Shown: piece after piece, positions 50,903 to 59,886 of the stretch | Numbering within the stretch: the stretch's first letter is position 1 | How the letters are laid out: the number at the start of each line of letters is the position of its first letter | Assembly: GCF_014639155.1 (NCBI RefSeq) | Contig: NZ_BMFT01000001.1 | Span: 2,108,001 to 2,172,000 of the forward strand | Direction of reading: 5' to 3' | DNA length: 64,000 bases | From: Paenibacillus segetis | GTDB taxonomy: Bacteria; Bacillota; Bacilli; Paenibacillales; Paenibacillaceae | Translations under genes and position numbers: made by a program | The notes under the pieces: generated by a model | Told to the model about the DNA's origin: nothing | What the model saw: the letters and a program-made list of their open reading frames with translations, nothing else | Databases searched by the model: none

Positions 50903-52646
50903 GGAAATCCTCCTTCGATTTTCTCGGGATTACAATGGAGACTGTTGTACCCACACCAGGCTCACTTTGTACATCAAGCTGACCTTGTTCCCCATAATAA
51001 TGCTTGAGCATACGCTTGACATAAGACAAACCAATTCCTAGACCACGTTTCTTTGCGTCATTCTCATCGTTGAACATTCTTTCTAACATCTCTGGTTCGA
51101 TACCAGAACCATTGTCCTCGACACGAAGCAATACTTCGTTTGCGTTATGTGGGATGGCTGATACCTCAACCCTCCCACTAAGTTCGTTTACCCCATGATA
51201 TATCGAGTTCTCGACCAAAGGCTGAAGAAGAAAACGAGGTACAGCAACAGACAACACTGCATCATTAACCTGTAAATGAAATTCAAATTCATAATTATAG
51301 CGGATCCGCTGTAATTCCATATAATTGCGCATCGCTTCGATTTCATCTTCGAGGGTGACAATCAGACTTTGCTTACCCAGATTGTAGTGGAGCACTTTAA
51401 CCAATAGGGTGACTAGCTTGTCGATTTCCTTCTGCCCATTCAGCCGGGCCAACCATTGAACCGTATTGAGTGTATTATGTAAAAAATGAGGATTAATCTG
51501 ACTCAGTAGCTTCTCGATTTCAAATTGGCTCTTTTGCTTTTCATTTTGAGACACTGCGAGGATAAGATCATTTACCTCATTCTTCATTTCCTGAAAGTTT
51601 TGTAATACAAAATCAAATTCTGTAACATTTGTGAACGAAACTGGAGATGTGCGGTTTTCTGTCATTCGGATGATTTCTGAGTTTACTTTGCGCAAAGGAC
51701 GATAAACTTTTTTCCACAGAATTATCGCCAGAAACCCTGCGAACAGCAACGTAGAGATTGATAATAAGATCATTTTATAAAACCAAGCGTAAATTTCACT
51801 ATTAAATGTTGATTTCTTCACGGCAGCGATCAGCTGCCATCCTTGAGGACTTTCGTAGCGAAAAATATGATATCCCCCTACTTCTTCATGCGGCTTGTCA
51901 GAACCTGCACCTGCTGCATCAATGACGGATTGGGGTAAGTTGACATCCTCCACATAGGTCGGCTTCCCTTGTTTATTTACTAAGAGATGAGTCACTTTCA
52001 TTCCGTATGACTCTTGATTCAAAATTTTACGAAATAAGCTATAGTTTGTTTCCAAATAAACATACAGCTTCTGGTTTCCAGAGACCGAAACCGTGCGTTT
52101 CTCAGAGAATACTAGATTGTCTCCTACAACATACATCGTTTGATGAGGACCATAATAATTAGCACCATTATAACGAATGAAATCAGGTAACGTTTGTTGT
52201 AATGAATCCCGCTTCATACTCATATTTGTGAATAGCACCGGATCTTGGGCGTCAGGCATAATATAAGCCGTTAAACCAATGTACGGGTTCGTAAAATTAA
52301 CCAAGTTGATCTTCTGATTAATCGAGGCCATGATTTGCGATTTCCGGTAAATCTGCTTCTCTTGAAGAAAATCAGAAACTTCAGCTACAATCCCTCCGTC
52401 AAGCGCAAACTGCTTGGAGGCAAAATCCAAGTTATCGATGGCATTTTCTAAGTTAAACGCCTCTTGCTTCAGACTGGCACTAATCCCACTATGTATTTTA
52501 CCAGTTAGAATAGAGTGGATCGAGGCATACGTTACGATTCCTACCAATATTAGCGGAAGTAAGGATCCAATCATTAAATGAATCACTAATGTCCGCCTAA
52601 GCGATCGGGCTGGATTTCGTTGATCCCGAAGAGGAGATGCTGTCAT
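50895..52646 (-). CDS. YesM-type sensor histidine kinase
   Basis: The 583-residue kinase has a first membrane helix (about 22-42), a large outer dCache-like domain to about 275, a second helix (about 280-302) and HAMP. It ends with the His_kinase (LytS/YesM) type catalytic region with phospho-His in LLSQINPHFLHNTLNTVQWL and ATP lid VEDNGSGIEPE, RGLGIGLSYVKRML. It lies in the middle of a carbohydrate importer operon, so the signal is probably the imported glycan or its loaded binding protein. Confidence 0.92.
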   Translation of the reverse strand: MTASPLRDQRNPARSLRRTLVIHLMIGSLLPLILVGIVTYASIHSILTGKIHSGISASLKQEAFNLENAIDNLDFASKQFALDGGIVAEVSDFLQEKQIYRKSQIMASINQKINLVNFTNPYIGLTAYIMPDAQDPVLFTNMSMKRDSLQQTLPDFIRYNGANYYGPHQTMYVVGDNLVFSEKRTVSVSGNQKLYVYLETNYSLFRKILNQESYGMKVTHLLVNKQGKPTYVEDVNLPQSVIDAAGAGSDKPHEEVGGYHIFRYESPQGWQLIAAVKKSTFNSEIYAWFYKMILLSISTLLFAGFLAIILWKKVYRPLRKVNSEIIRMTENRTSPVSFTNVTEFDFVLQNFQEMKNEVNDLILAVSQNEKQKSQFEIEKLLSQINPHFLHNTLNTVQWLARLNGQKEIDKLVTLLVKVLHYNLGKQSLIVTLEDEIEAMRNYMELQRIRYNYEFEFHLQVNDAVLSVAVPRFLLQPLVENSIYHGVNELSGRVEVSAIPHNANEVLLRVEDNGSGIEPEMLERMFNDENDAKKRGLGIGLSYVKRMLKHYYGEQGQLDVQSEPGVGTTVSIVIPRKSKEDFHD

Positions 52647-52729
52647 TTAAGAGATCTTCTCCTTCAATAGTCATATTTTGTCATTGTCATCTATCAATAC
52701 AATAACAGAATATATTAAATATGAGAACG

Positions 52730-52765
52730 CTCAGGCAGATCAGCGTGAATGCCAATCTACCTGAG
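52730..52765 (-). repeat. Intergenic hairpin between binding-protein and kinase genes
   Basis: CTCAGGCAGAT pairs with ATCTACCTGAG (one mismatch) around a 14-base loop, without a T-tract. It lies just after the 611-residue binding-protein gene. Such hairpins often stabilise the upstream message or limit read-through, giving more binding protein than kinase. Confidence 0.6.
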
Positions 52766-52784
52766 GTTCGGGGGAAATTATATT

Positions 52785-54620
52785 TTATTGAACACTTTTG
52801 CGAGCTTCGAATAATTCTTCAGCTTTTTTAATCGAGAACTCCATGACGTCGGTATAGCCGAGACCATTAACTTTGTCATGCATTTCTTTATTCAACTTAT
52901 CAAACTCCGCTTGATCCTTAGCGAATACCATCTTCCACGAATACTGCTGGATAACAGTACCGATTTGTTTGTTCTTCTGCTCTAACGATTTGTCCATAAG
53001 TAGTGGTTCTTTACCTGTAAAGCCTTGCGGTGCAATTGCAATCAGATTATTCTTAACAAAATATTCTTTAGGTGTAAGCACGCCCATCTTGTCTCTCCAA
53101 TCGCTGTCGAGCTTGCTTGGGTTGCGTTCAAGCGTCGTCGTCCACAAATTGTGGTCGTATGGTTCATTCGTTTCCGGATTCGTCATCGCAGGAACTACAA
53201 AAGAGAAGTTCATTTGGTTTTGACCATAATAGTAATCGCCACTACCAAATTCTTCAGGAATTTGCGTGTTTTGTTGGTCTGCATAAGCATTCCAACCGAA
53301 ATCAGTAACAAATGGCTTACCGTCAGCATTAATGTCCCAAGTCAATCCTTTTGGACCATTTGGAACAGCTGTACCACTACCAGCGGAGATCATAGCACCT
53401 TCAGGTGTATACATCCAGTTGATGAATTCCATAATCCGCTCTGGATCTTGCGCTTTGGCACCGATTGAAATAACGCCGTTACTTCCGTATACGTTAAAGC
53501 CTGTAGAATACATTAATTCACCTTTGAATGGAACAAGTGCAAAACCTTTTCCTGCAGCTTGATTCTCTTCGGTATTGTAGTTAGCTGCACCAAGCCATGG
53601 GAACCAAGAGAATAATAAACGTCCATCTTTATACTTAGCAACTACATCATCAAATTTTTGTGTTAAGGAATCTGGATCCACCAGTCCCATTTGATTGGCA
53701 TCAAAGTAAAGTTGAAGTGACTTCATATACCAGCTTTCTGGAGATAGGAAATCGTAATACTTCTCTTCGTCTGCCTTCACATACACGGCCGTATCAGGAA
53801 TTTCATCGTAACCCAACATGTTTGCGAACTGTTTGGCAAGCGTCAGCTTGTAGTTACCATCCCAATCAGACCAAAGTGAGAATGCGTATGTCTTTTTACC
53901 TTTTGAGTTCTTGGGTTCAAGCTCTTGCATTTTTTTCAATACAGGAAGGTAGTCTTCGATTGAATTGATTTCCGGCGCACCTACTTGTTGGTACAAATCC
54001 CAGCGCAAATCTGGGCCCCATGTCATGTCTTTCCCTTCGGAAGCACCTTTTGGATTGGAGGCTACATTGTTTCCTATTCCGTATATAGCAGTACCTCCAC
54101 CAAAGGATATTTTTGCTTTTTCAGTAGCTTTGGGGAATGAAGCTGCGATGTCTTTGCCGTATTTGTTCAATAGATCGTCTTTGTTCCAATCGAGTAGCAA
54201 ATTACCTTTGATGGCATTTGGATAATGGGTCTTGTCATCACCGAAAATGATGATATCTCCCAGATTCCCTGAAGCCATCATCGCTGCGATTTTCGTATCT
54301 CCACCTGTTAGATTGGAGGCAACAATATCAAGCTCAATGTTGAATTTATCCTTGATGATCTTGGCGAACCATCCAGTTTGTACTCCGCCATAGTTAGCGG
54401 TTGTTGAGAATACGGTTAGTTTGAGCGGTTTCGAATGGTCGAGTCCTGTCTCCTCAGGTGTTGTTGAATTAGCTGGATCGTTTTCTTTTTGAACGGTTGT
54501 ACCTGAGTTACCTGTGTTGGCAGGTGCAGATTGTTTCGTATTATTTCCCCCGCCACAACCAGCCATGACGACAACCAGCAAAACTGTCATCATAATCAAT
54601 AATGATTTCTTGAATCTCAT
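52785..54620 (-). CDS. Extracellular sugar-binding lipoprotein
   Basis: The 611-residue lipoprotein has the signal peptide and lipobox MAGC (C22), a Gly/Asn/Thr-rich linker, and then a group-1 solute-binding protein fold typical of large Paenibacillus oligosaccharide receptors (aldouronate/LplA group). The sequence NGVISIGAKAQDPERIMEFINWMYTPEGAMI is the conserved C-terminal hinge segment. It follows the two permease genes and precedes the kinase, and is probably the primary receptor of this importer. Confidence 0.88.
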   Translation of the reverse strand: MRFKKSLLIMMTVLLVVVMAGCGGGNNTKQSAPANTGNSGTTVQKENDPANSTTPEETGLDHSKPLKLTVFSTTANYGGVQTGWFAKIIKDKFNIELDIVASNLTGGDTKIAAMMASGNLGDIIIFGDDKTHYPNAIKGNLLLDWNKDDLLNKYGKDIAASFPKATEKAKISFGGGTAIYGIGNNVASNPKGASEGKDMTWGPDLRWDLYQQVGAPEINSIEDYLPVLKKMQELEPKNSKGKKTYAFSLWSDWDGNYKLTLAKQFANMLGYDEIPDTAVYVKADEEKYYDFLSPESWYMKSLQLYFDANQMGLVDPDSLTQKFDDVVAKYKDGRLLFSWFPWLGAANYNTEENQAAGKGFALVPFKGELMYSTGFNVYGSNGVISIGAKAQDPERIMEFINWMYTPEGAMISAGSGTAVPNGPKGLTWDINADGKPFVTDFGWNAYADQQNTQIPEEFGSGDYYYGQNQMNFSFVVPAMTNPETNEPYDHNLWTTTLERNPSKLDSDWRDKMGVLTPKEYFVKNNLIAIAPQGFTGKEPLLMDKSLEQKNKQIGTVIQQYSWKMVFAKDQAEFDKLNKEMHDKVNGLGYTDVMEFSIKKAEELFEARKSVQ

Positions 54621-54661
54621 AGGTCTGTAGAGCCTCCCCTTCTTACTGTTTATTAGCTCAA

Positions 54662-54677
54662 CTTCGCTTAAGCGAAG
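54662..54677. repeat. 16-base perfect palindrome between permease and receptor genes
   Basis: CTTCGCTTAAGCGAAG is fully self-complementary. It lies 42 bases upstream of the binding-protein start codon within the operon, and could be an RNA hairpin protecting the message or a binding site. Confidence 0.5.
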
Positions 54678-54720
54678 ATAAACCCAATCTCATTTTTTAG
54701 TGACTGTTATTGCCATCTTC

Positions 54721-55617
54721 TTATCCCTTAACTGCTCCGATCATAATTCCCTTTACAAAGAACCGTTGGAAGAAAGGATAGACAATCAGAATTGGCAACA
54801 CCACGATCATCGTAACTGTCATTCTGACCGAGGTAGGTGTCTGCATGTTGGCTACACTTGCCGCCATATCCGTTGAATTACGAATTAAGGCAGCCAAGGA
54901 GCTTGATTCATTCAAATACCGCCATAACAAGAATTGCAGCGTGAAGTACTTCGTTTCTGTCATCAAGAAGGCAGTATCTATGAAGGAATTCCACTGATTT
55001 ACCGCCGAGAAAATCGTAATAGTTGCTAGTATTGGCGTCGTCAAAGGAATGATGATGCTCCAGAATACTCGGAAATATCCAGCACCATCTAGCTGTGCCG
55101 ATTCTTCTAAAGAAGCCGGGATGGCTTCAACAAACGTTTTGATCAGAATAATGTTAAATGGCGTAATAATGGTGGGCAGAATATATGCCAGGTAGTTATT
55201 GGTCAGGTGCAGGTTGTTCATCGTGATATACCAAGGAATAAGTCCTGCGCTGAAATACATCGTGACGACAATACTGCGATACCATACTTGCCGTCCCCAC
55301 ATTTCCTTCTTCGTAAACAGATATCCCAAGAAAGACGATGCTCCAACGGTTAAAAGAGTACCCACAACTGTCCGGTAAAGCGAGACAAGTGCCGCATGAC
55401 TCAAACCACTGATATTTAGCACCTTCATGTAATTATCAAAATGAATTTCTCTTGGGTAGAAAGTGATGTACCCAGCTGAACTTAGATCATTGGAGCTAAT
55501 CGTATTTATGAATAAATAGTAGAACGGATAAATACATGTCAGTGTAAACAGACCAAAGAGTGCGTACAGGATGATTTGAAAGAACACTTCTCCTGGCCCC
55601 ATTTTTTTTCTCTTCAT
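54721..55617 (-). CDS. Sugar ABC transporter permease, LplC/MalG-like
   Basis: The 298-residue permease has six membrane helices and the cytoplasmic EAA loop LEESAQLDGAGYFRVFWSIIIPLTTP, the contact site for the ATPase. The end reads QRFFVKGIMIGAVKG, typical of the LplC/YtcP group of CUT1 permeases. It follows the LplB-like gene by 14 bases. No ATPase gene is in this operon, as is usual for this class, which relies on a shared MsmK-type ATPase encoded elsewhere. Confidence 0.92.
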   Translation of the reverse strand: MKRKKMGPGEVFFQIILYALFGLFTLTCIYPFYYLFINTISSNDLSSAGYITFYPREIHFDNYMKVLNISGLSHAALVSLYRTVVGTLLTVGASSFLGYLFTKKEMWGRQVWYRSIVVTMYFSAGLIPWYITMNNLHLTNNYLAYILPTIITPFNIILIKTFVEAIPASLEESAQLDGAGYFRVFWSIIIPLTTPILATITIFSAVNQWNSFIDTAFLMTETKYFTLQFLLWRYLNESSSLAALIRNSTDMAASVANMQTPTSVRMTVTMIVVLPILIVYPFFQRFFVKGIMIGAVKG

Positions 55618-55631
55618 ATCGATCCCCCTCG

Positions 55632-56591
55632 CTAGATGATGGATTCTCCACGAACCACCTTAGATAATTTGTTAGCCCCGAACAGCAAGATGACGCTGAC
55701 AACCGACTTGAGCATGCTGACTGCGGTAGCAAATGGGAAATTGTTCGCAAAGGCAATGTTATACACATACAAATCTAGTACTTCGATGGAGTCCTTGTTC
55801 ATCGCGTTCTGAAAAGCGAAATACTGCTCCATTCCGTTATTGACAAAGTTACCAATCGAGAGCAATAACAGAACGAAGAAGGTCGGAATGAGTCCTGGCA
55901 CGGTAATATGCCATATTTTCCGAAAACGATTGGCCCCGTCTACTTCAGCAGCCTCGTACAATTCCTGATCTATTCCGGCAATCGCTGCTAGATAGAGAAT
56001 GGCTCCCCAACCCAGGGATTTCCACCAATACCAGAGAATCATCGTAATCCAGACATTAGAACTGGAAGCCAGAAAGTTAACTCCTTCATCAATAAATCCT
56101 AATTTAATCAGTATGGTATTGACGACCCCGTTATCTACAGAGAACAAGGAGAACGCCAGCGCATAGACCAGAATCCAGCTAATAAAGTTCGGAATCGTAG
56201 TTAGCGTCTGAACAAACTTGCGGTACCATCCCGTCTTAATCTCAGATAATAGAATCGCAAAAACGACCGGGAATACTGAAGTAATAAGTCCTAGAGAGCT
56301 CATCGCTAGCGTATTCTTAAGGACACGTAGCACTTCACCTGTTTGCGTTGGATTGGAAACGATGGATTGGAACCATTTAAATCCTACATAAGGGGTGTCC
56401 TTCAAAGGAATGCCGGGAATGAAGTCATAGAACGCGTAAATCCACCCACTAATCGGCAAGTAATAGAAAATAAAGGTGATCACAAGAAACGGTAGCGCCA
56501 TAAAGAACAATTTGTATTTGTTTGCTATTTTCCCACCGGACTTTTGGCTTAACAATGTGCCCCGGTCAAGTTCACCTGACGGTATCGCCAT
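55632..56591 (-). CDS. Sugar ABC transporter permease, LplB/MalF-like
   Basis: The 319-residue permease has six membrane helices after a polar N-terminus and the EAA loop YEAAEVDGANRFRKIWHITVPGLIPT. It is the first gene of the importer operon (permease, permease, receptor, kinase, regulator, receptor). The partner is the LplC-like permease that follows. The polysaccharide substrate cannot be read from sequence, and no glycosidase gene is attached. Confidence 0.92.
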   Translation of the reverse strand: MAIPSGELDRGTLLSQKSGGKIANKYKLFFMALPFLVITFIFYYLPISGWIYAFYDFIPGIPLKDTPYVGFKWFQSIVSNPTQTGEVLRVLKNTLAMSSLGLITSVFPVVFAILLSEIKTGWYRKFVQTLTTIPNFISWILVYALAFSLFSVDNGVVNTILIKLGFIDEGVNFLASSSNVWITMILWYWWKSLGWGAILYLAAIAGIDQELYEAAEVDGANRFRKIWHITVPGLIPTFFVLLLLSIGNFVNNGMEQYFAFQNAMNKDSIEVLDLYVYNIAFANNFPFATAVSMLKSVVSVILLFGANKLSKVVRGESII

Positions 56592-56745
56592 AAGCTGATA
56601 TCTCCTATCCCAGAGAATTTTGTTTACGCTTTCATGATAGCAAGTTCACCTAGGCAATCGTGAGGGACAATAGATCTTCCTCAGGAGATAAACGTACGGG
56701 ATCAGTGAACAGAATTCTCAGGATATCGAACCATTTTCGCAGGAC

Positions 56746-56791
56746 AAAAAAATCCCCTTCAATCTCTTGGGGGCCAAGAAATCAAAGGGGA
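56746..56791 (-). terminator. Terminator after ywnB-like gene
   Basis: TCCCCTTCAATCTCTTGG pairs with CCAAGAAATCAAAGGGGA (few mismatches, loop of three); minus-strand tail of seven Ts. It separates the Rrf2-controlled operon from the sugar importer operon. Confidence 0.85.
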
Positions 56792-56831
56792 AACAAAAGC
56801 TAATTGATGTAACCTATTCAAATATTGCTAA

Positions 56832-57470
56832 TTAGGATTCAGAAACCACCGTAAACCGTTCGTTCACGTGCTGTGGATTCTCGATTTCATCTACAACAGC
56901 TATAGCATAGTCTTCATAACTTACATAGCTTTCGCCTTTCGAATTAACTAATAGGTTATCTTTACCTGTTTGATAATTGCCTGTACGAGCACCAAGTGCG
57001 AAAAGTGCAGAAGGGCTGATAAACGTCCATTTGATATCCGTTGTTCCTTGAAGAATTTCTAAGTTTTTGCCCTGGTTGGATGCAGTCGGAAGGAACATCT
57101 CTGGGAAATCAGGAGTATCTAATACTCGGATTGTTTTTGCTTCATCAACATACAGGCTACCAGCTCCTCCAACCACAATCAATCTTGTGTTCGTAGCACC
57201 CTTTAACGCTTCAATTAGCACATTCCCTGCATCGACATGTAGATGTTCTTGCCCAAATGGTGCGCCATAAGCATTCACGACCACATCGAATTTCGTAAGA
57301 TCCTCTGTTGTTAGAGCAAATATGTCCTTTTCTAGAAAAGGTACTTGCTTATCTTCCAGTTTGGAAGCATCACGAACGATAGCCGTCACCTCATGTCCCC
57401 GATCTACTGCTTCCTTAAGAATATTTCTTCCCGCTTTACCTGTTGCTCCAATAACTGCAATCTTTGCCAT
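56832..57470 (-). CDS. NAD(P)-binding reductase, YwnB-like
   Basis: The 212-residue atypical SDR/NmrA-type protein has N-terminal GATGKAGRNI (8-17) and the sequence VNAYGAP and SPSALF near the expected active site. It belongs with the YwnB/flavin-reductase-like group. An ATG two codons upstream is too near the AGGAGG; the ATG at 57470 is spaced eight bases. It starts 20 bases after the catE-like gene, forming one operon. In B. subtilis the related ywnB stands next to the Rrf2 gene ywnA, a pairing partly kept here. Confidence 0.85.
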   Translation of the reverse strand: MAKIAVIGATGKAGRNILKEAVDRGHEVTAIVRDASKLEDKQVPFLEKDIFALTTEDLTKFDVVVNAYGAPFGQEHLHVDAGNVLIEALKGATNTRLIVVGGAGSLYVDEAKTIRVLDTPDFPEMFLPTASNQGKNLEILQGTTDIKWTFISPSALFALGARTGNYQTGKDNLLVNSKGESYVSYEDYAIAVVDEIENPQHVNERFTVVSES

Positions 57471-57489
57471 GATCATTTCCTCCTAATTA

Positions 57490-58362
57490 TTAATTAATGT
57501 CATTAACTACTAGCTTAATGCCAATTCCAAAAGGATCTTCGAAACTTACCATATGATTTTGACGTTCAAATGGAATGCCTGCTTCAGAAATTCGGCTAAC
57601 TACGTCATCAAGCTCATTCGTATTCGGAAGCGTAATTGTAAAATACCGTAGCCCAACCGCATTTTTCGGTGCTGCCGGCGCGCCTTTTCCTGCCCAAGTG
57701 TTCAATCCAATATGATGATGATATCCACCAGCTGAGATGAATAAAGCCTCTCCGCCATAATGCGCTACCACATCGAAACCAAGCGTATCCGTGTAAAATT
57801 GTTTCGCAATGCGCAAGTCTCCTACGTGAAAATGAACGTGTCCGATTACCGTAGCTGGGGGCAGACCCTGCCAATGTGCATCTGCTGATACAGTTAATAG
57901 ACCATCAATGTCGACCGGATCTGTTGTCATGATGTACTCGCCTTGTTCATCCCGCTGCCATGTTTCTCGGGGACGATCGGCATAAATCTCAATACCATTA
58001 CCATCGGGATCACTTAGATACAGTGCTTCGCTGACCAGATGATCACCTTGACCAATCGGTATATTATGTTTAGCTAAATTGCGTAATGATAACCCAAGGG
58101 ATTTCCGATCAGGTACAAGAATAGCAAAATGATATAGCCCAGATACGTTGCGACTCATAAGTGAGTGAAACTGTTCGCTCTCCTCAAGAATGAGTAATAC
58201 GTGAGTTCCATCCGTAGTAAGTTCTGCAATAGCTCCTTCATGTCTTAACACTTGAAAACCAATCACTTCGGTATAAAATGAAAGCGACGTTTGTAGGGAT
58301 TTAACTTTCAAATGTACAGTCCCAATTGCAGCGCTGGGATGAAGCTGGTGTGATAGTCCCAT
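57490..58362 (-). CDS. Two-domain VOC dioxygenase, CatE-like
   Basis: The 290-residue protein is built of two vicinal-oxygen-chelate halves (IGTVHLKVKSLQTSLSFYTEVIGF; IGHVHFHVGDLRIAKQFYTDTLGF), as in B. subtilis CatE (catechol 2,3-dioxygenase). Metal ligands in the second half are likely His of GHVHFHV, His in YHHHIGLN and Glu near the end (FEDPFGIGI carries the conserved FxDPxG pattern). The enzyme would open catechol or quinone-derived rings. Two copies of the TGTAAT-n7-GTTACA operator precede it. Confidence 0.87.
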   Translation of the reverse strand: MGLSHQLHPSAAIGTVHLKVKSLQTSLSFYTEVIGFQVLRHEGAIAELTTDGTHVLLILEESEQFHSLMSRNVSGLYHFAILVPDRKSLGLSLRNLAKHNIPIGQGDHLVSEALYLSDPDGNGIEIYADRPRETWQRDEQGEYIMTTDPVDIDGLLTVSADAHWQGLPPATVIGHVHFHVGDLRIAKQFYTDTLGFDVVAHYGGEALFISAGGYHHHIGLNTWAGKGAPAAPKNAVGLRYFTITLPNTNELDDVVSRISEAGIPFERQNHMVSFEDPFGIGIKLVVNDIN

Positions 58363-58402
58363 AGGTCTCTTCGCTCCTTTATAATGTAGTATTTATTTAA
58401 GC

Positions 58403-58445
58403 TGTAATCGTTGTAGTTACACTACCTGTAATCAGTATAGTTACA
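58403..58445. promoter_or_regulatory. Tandem Rrf2-type operators before catE-like gene
   Basis: TGTAAT-n7-GTTACA occurs at 58403-58421 and again at 58427-58445, starting exactly 24 bases apart. A third copy (TGTAAC-n7-GTTACA) lies before the Rrf2 gene at 59011-59029. The repeated form strongly suggests one repressor for both transcripts. Confidence 0.75.
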
Positions 58446-58470
58446 TCTATTGTTTATGTCAACACCTGAA

Positions 58471-58505
58471 CAAAAAAAGGTTACCCGGTACATACCGAAT
58501 AACCT
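58471..58505 (-). terminator. Terminator after Rrf2 gene
   Basis: AGGTTA...CGGTA arms with TACCG...TAACCT; minus-strand tail TTTTTTTGTTC. It lies 44 bases past the stop at 58549 and upstream of the catE-like promoter. Confidence 0.75.
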
Positions 58506-58548
58506 GATTAGTCCTATTCATATTCAAAGCTAAATAGTATATTGAATA

Positions 58549-58977
58549 TCAAAGATCCTTTGATGATATGTCATTAACTACATCTTGAAGCGTGACTGCT
58601 TGAAGGGTTTGTTCCATCGCTTTCTGCGCTGAGGAGAAGATCGGTTCAATCGTATCTTGTATGTTGCGTCCGACGGGACATTGAGGATTTGACTTCTCAT
58701 GTATCGCAAATAAGGAATCCTCTTCCACAACATGAACTGCGCGATATATATCGAGTAACGTGATCTCAGACAGTTCACGCGATAGTTTGGTCCCAGCAAC
58801 CCCTGGACGAACCTCAACAAATCCAGCTTTATTTAGCATACCCATAATTCTGCGAATGACTACTGGATTCGTATTTACACTGCCGGAGAGATACTCCGAT
58901 GTATTGATGCCTTCTTTATTAAATTCAAGCAACGTCAGTATATGAATGGCAACGGCAAATCTTGAGCTGATCGTCAT
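58549..58977 (-). CDS. Rrf2-family regulator, YwnA-like
   Basis: The 142-residue winged-helix repressor opens SSRFAVAIHILTLLEFN. It has the helix-turn-helix segment SEYLSGSVNTNPVVIRRIMGML and a single Cys in NPQCPVGRNIQ, as in B. subtilis YwnA. That cysteine could act as thiol-stress sensor, since the two- or three-Cys cluster of iron-sulfur Rrf2 members is absent. The ATG at 58977 has AAGGGGG nine bases upstream; an ATG three codons earlier abuts it. An operator copy in its own promoter indicates self-repression. Confidence 0.88.
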   Translation of the reverse strand: MTISSRFAVAIHILTLLEFNKEGINTSEYLSGSVNTNPVVIRRIMGMLNKAGFVEVRPGVAGTKLSRELSEITLLDIYRAVHVVEEDSLFAIHEKSNPQCPVGRNIQDTIEPIFSSAQKAMEQTLQAVTLQDVVNDISSKDL

Positions 58978-59010
58978 GCGTATCATCCCCCTTTCTATTC
59001 CGCCCGCTAA

Positions 59011-59029
59011 TGTAACAATCTTAGTTACA
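59011..59029. promoter_or_regulatory. Rrf2-type operator, own promoter
   Basis: TGTAAC-AATCTTA-GTTACA, a perfect six-base inverted repeat with seven-base gap, 34 bases upstream of the Rrf2 start codon. It is shared in form with the two sites at 58403-58445. Confidence 0.7.
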
Positions 59030-59070
59030 AATCGGTTGGTTTGTCAATAGACCTAATATGAAAATTACTA

Positions 59071-59102
59071 TTGACCCTCACATTAATGTGAGGGTTTATA
59101 AT
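59071..59102 (+). promoter_or_regulatory. MerR-type promoter with palindromic operator in spacer
   Basis: TTGACC (59071-59076) and TATAAT (59097-59102) are 20 bases apart, longer than optimal. A perfect 22-base palindrome (ACCCTCACATT and its complement, 59074-59095) fills the gap. This is the classic site twisted into activity by MerR-family activators. Confidence 0.8.
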
Positions 59103-59147
59103 CAAGTTAACCCTACATCACTCGAAACGAAAGGTGACGCGATCCTA

Positions 59148-59555
59148 ATGAAAATTGGTGAATTATCAAAGACAGCCGGCGTTAGTGTCCGCTCCCTACG
59201 CTACTATGAAGAGCAGGGTTTGATTACTTCAACTCGTTTGGAGAACGGCTATCGGGATTACAACAGCTTAATGGTTGAACAAGTGCAGACGATTCAATTC
59301 TATCTTAGTCTTGGCCTCACAACGAAACAAATAGGTGGATTTTTACATTGTGTGATGGCAAGTGAAGAAGCATTCTGCAAGGAGATCATGCCAGTGTATC
59401 GTGACAAACATAAGGAACTAAGCGATCAAATCTCCCTGCTATCTTCTATCAAGTCGAACCTTGAGGAAAGAATGGCTTACATTCTACAGCAAAACCCTAC
59501 TATGAAGGAGGAAGCAAATAATGACGATCCAAAGAGTAACAGAACAGGAGTTTGA
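59148..59555 (+). CDS. MerR-family transcriptional activator
   Basis: From the ATG at 59148 the 135-residue protein has the MerR winged helix MKIGELSKTAGVSVRSLRYYEEQGLI, a coiled-coil dimerisation helix and a short C-terminal tail. Cysteines occur in FLHCVMASEEAFCKEI (two, ten residues apart), possible thiol or metal sensors. An open frame extends 30 codons further upstream, through the promoter palindrome, so that start is rejected. It overlaps the thioredoxin gene by 35 bases. It probably activates its own operon from the palindromic promoter. Confidence 0.87.
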   Translation: MKIGELSKTAGVSVRSLRYYEEQGLITSTRLENGYRDYNSLMVEQVQTIQFYLSLGLTTKQIGGFLHCVMASEEAFCKEIMPVYRDKHKELSDQISLLSSIKSNLEERMAYILQQNPTMKEEANNDDPKSNRTGV

Positions 59556-59850
59556 TAGTAATTTATCTAAGCAGGGACTTACATTAGTTGATTTTGACGC
59601 CCCTTGGTGCCCACCATGCAAGGTGTTATCTCCTATACTTGAACAACTCCATTTTGAGCAGGATGGAAAGATTAACGTATTAAAAGTAAATTGCGATGAT
59701 TCCCCGGCTTTAGCTTCAAAATATAGTGTGATGTCGATGCCTACAGTGATCTTATTTCAAGACGGGGTGCCGGTAGAGAAATTAGTTGGTTTGCGGCCAA
59801 AAGAAGTTTATTCGCATATGATTGCCAAATATGAAAAGGAGAATTCTTAA
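59521..59850 (+). CDS. Thioredoxin (WCPPC)
   Basis: The 109-residue thioredoxin has active site APWCPPCKVL (C30, C33), cis-Pro in MSMPTVILF and normal fold length. WCPPC raises the redox potential relative to WCGPC thioredoxin and is common in stress-induced homologues. AAGGAGGAAG precedes the ATG, inside the end of the merR frame, so the pair is translationally coupled. Induction by the MerR protein under thiol stress is a reasonable inference. Confidence 0.9.
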   Translation: MTIQRVTEQEFDSNLSKQGLTLVDFDAPWCPPCKVLSPILEQLHFEQDGKINVLKVNCDDSPALASKYSVMSMPTVILFQDGVPVEKLVGLRPKEVYSHMIAKYEKENS

Positions 59851-59886
59851 ATTTCAAAAGGTAGGCCGTTTCCGCTCTATAAAAAA

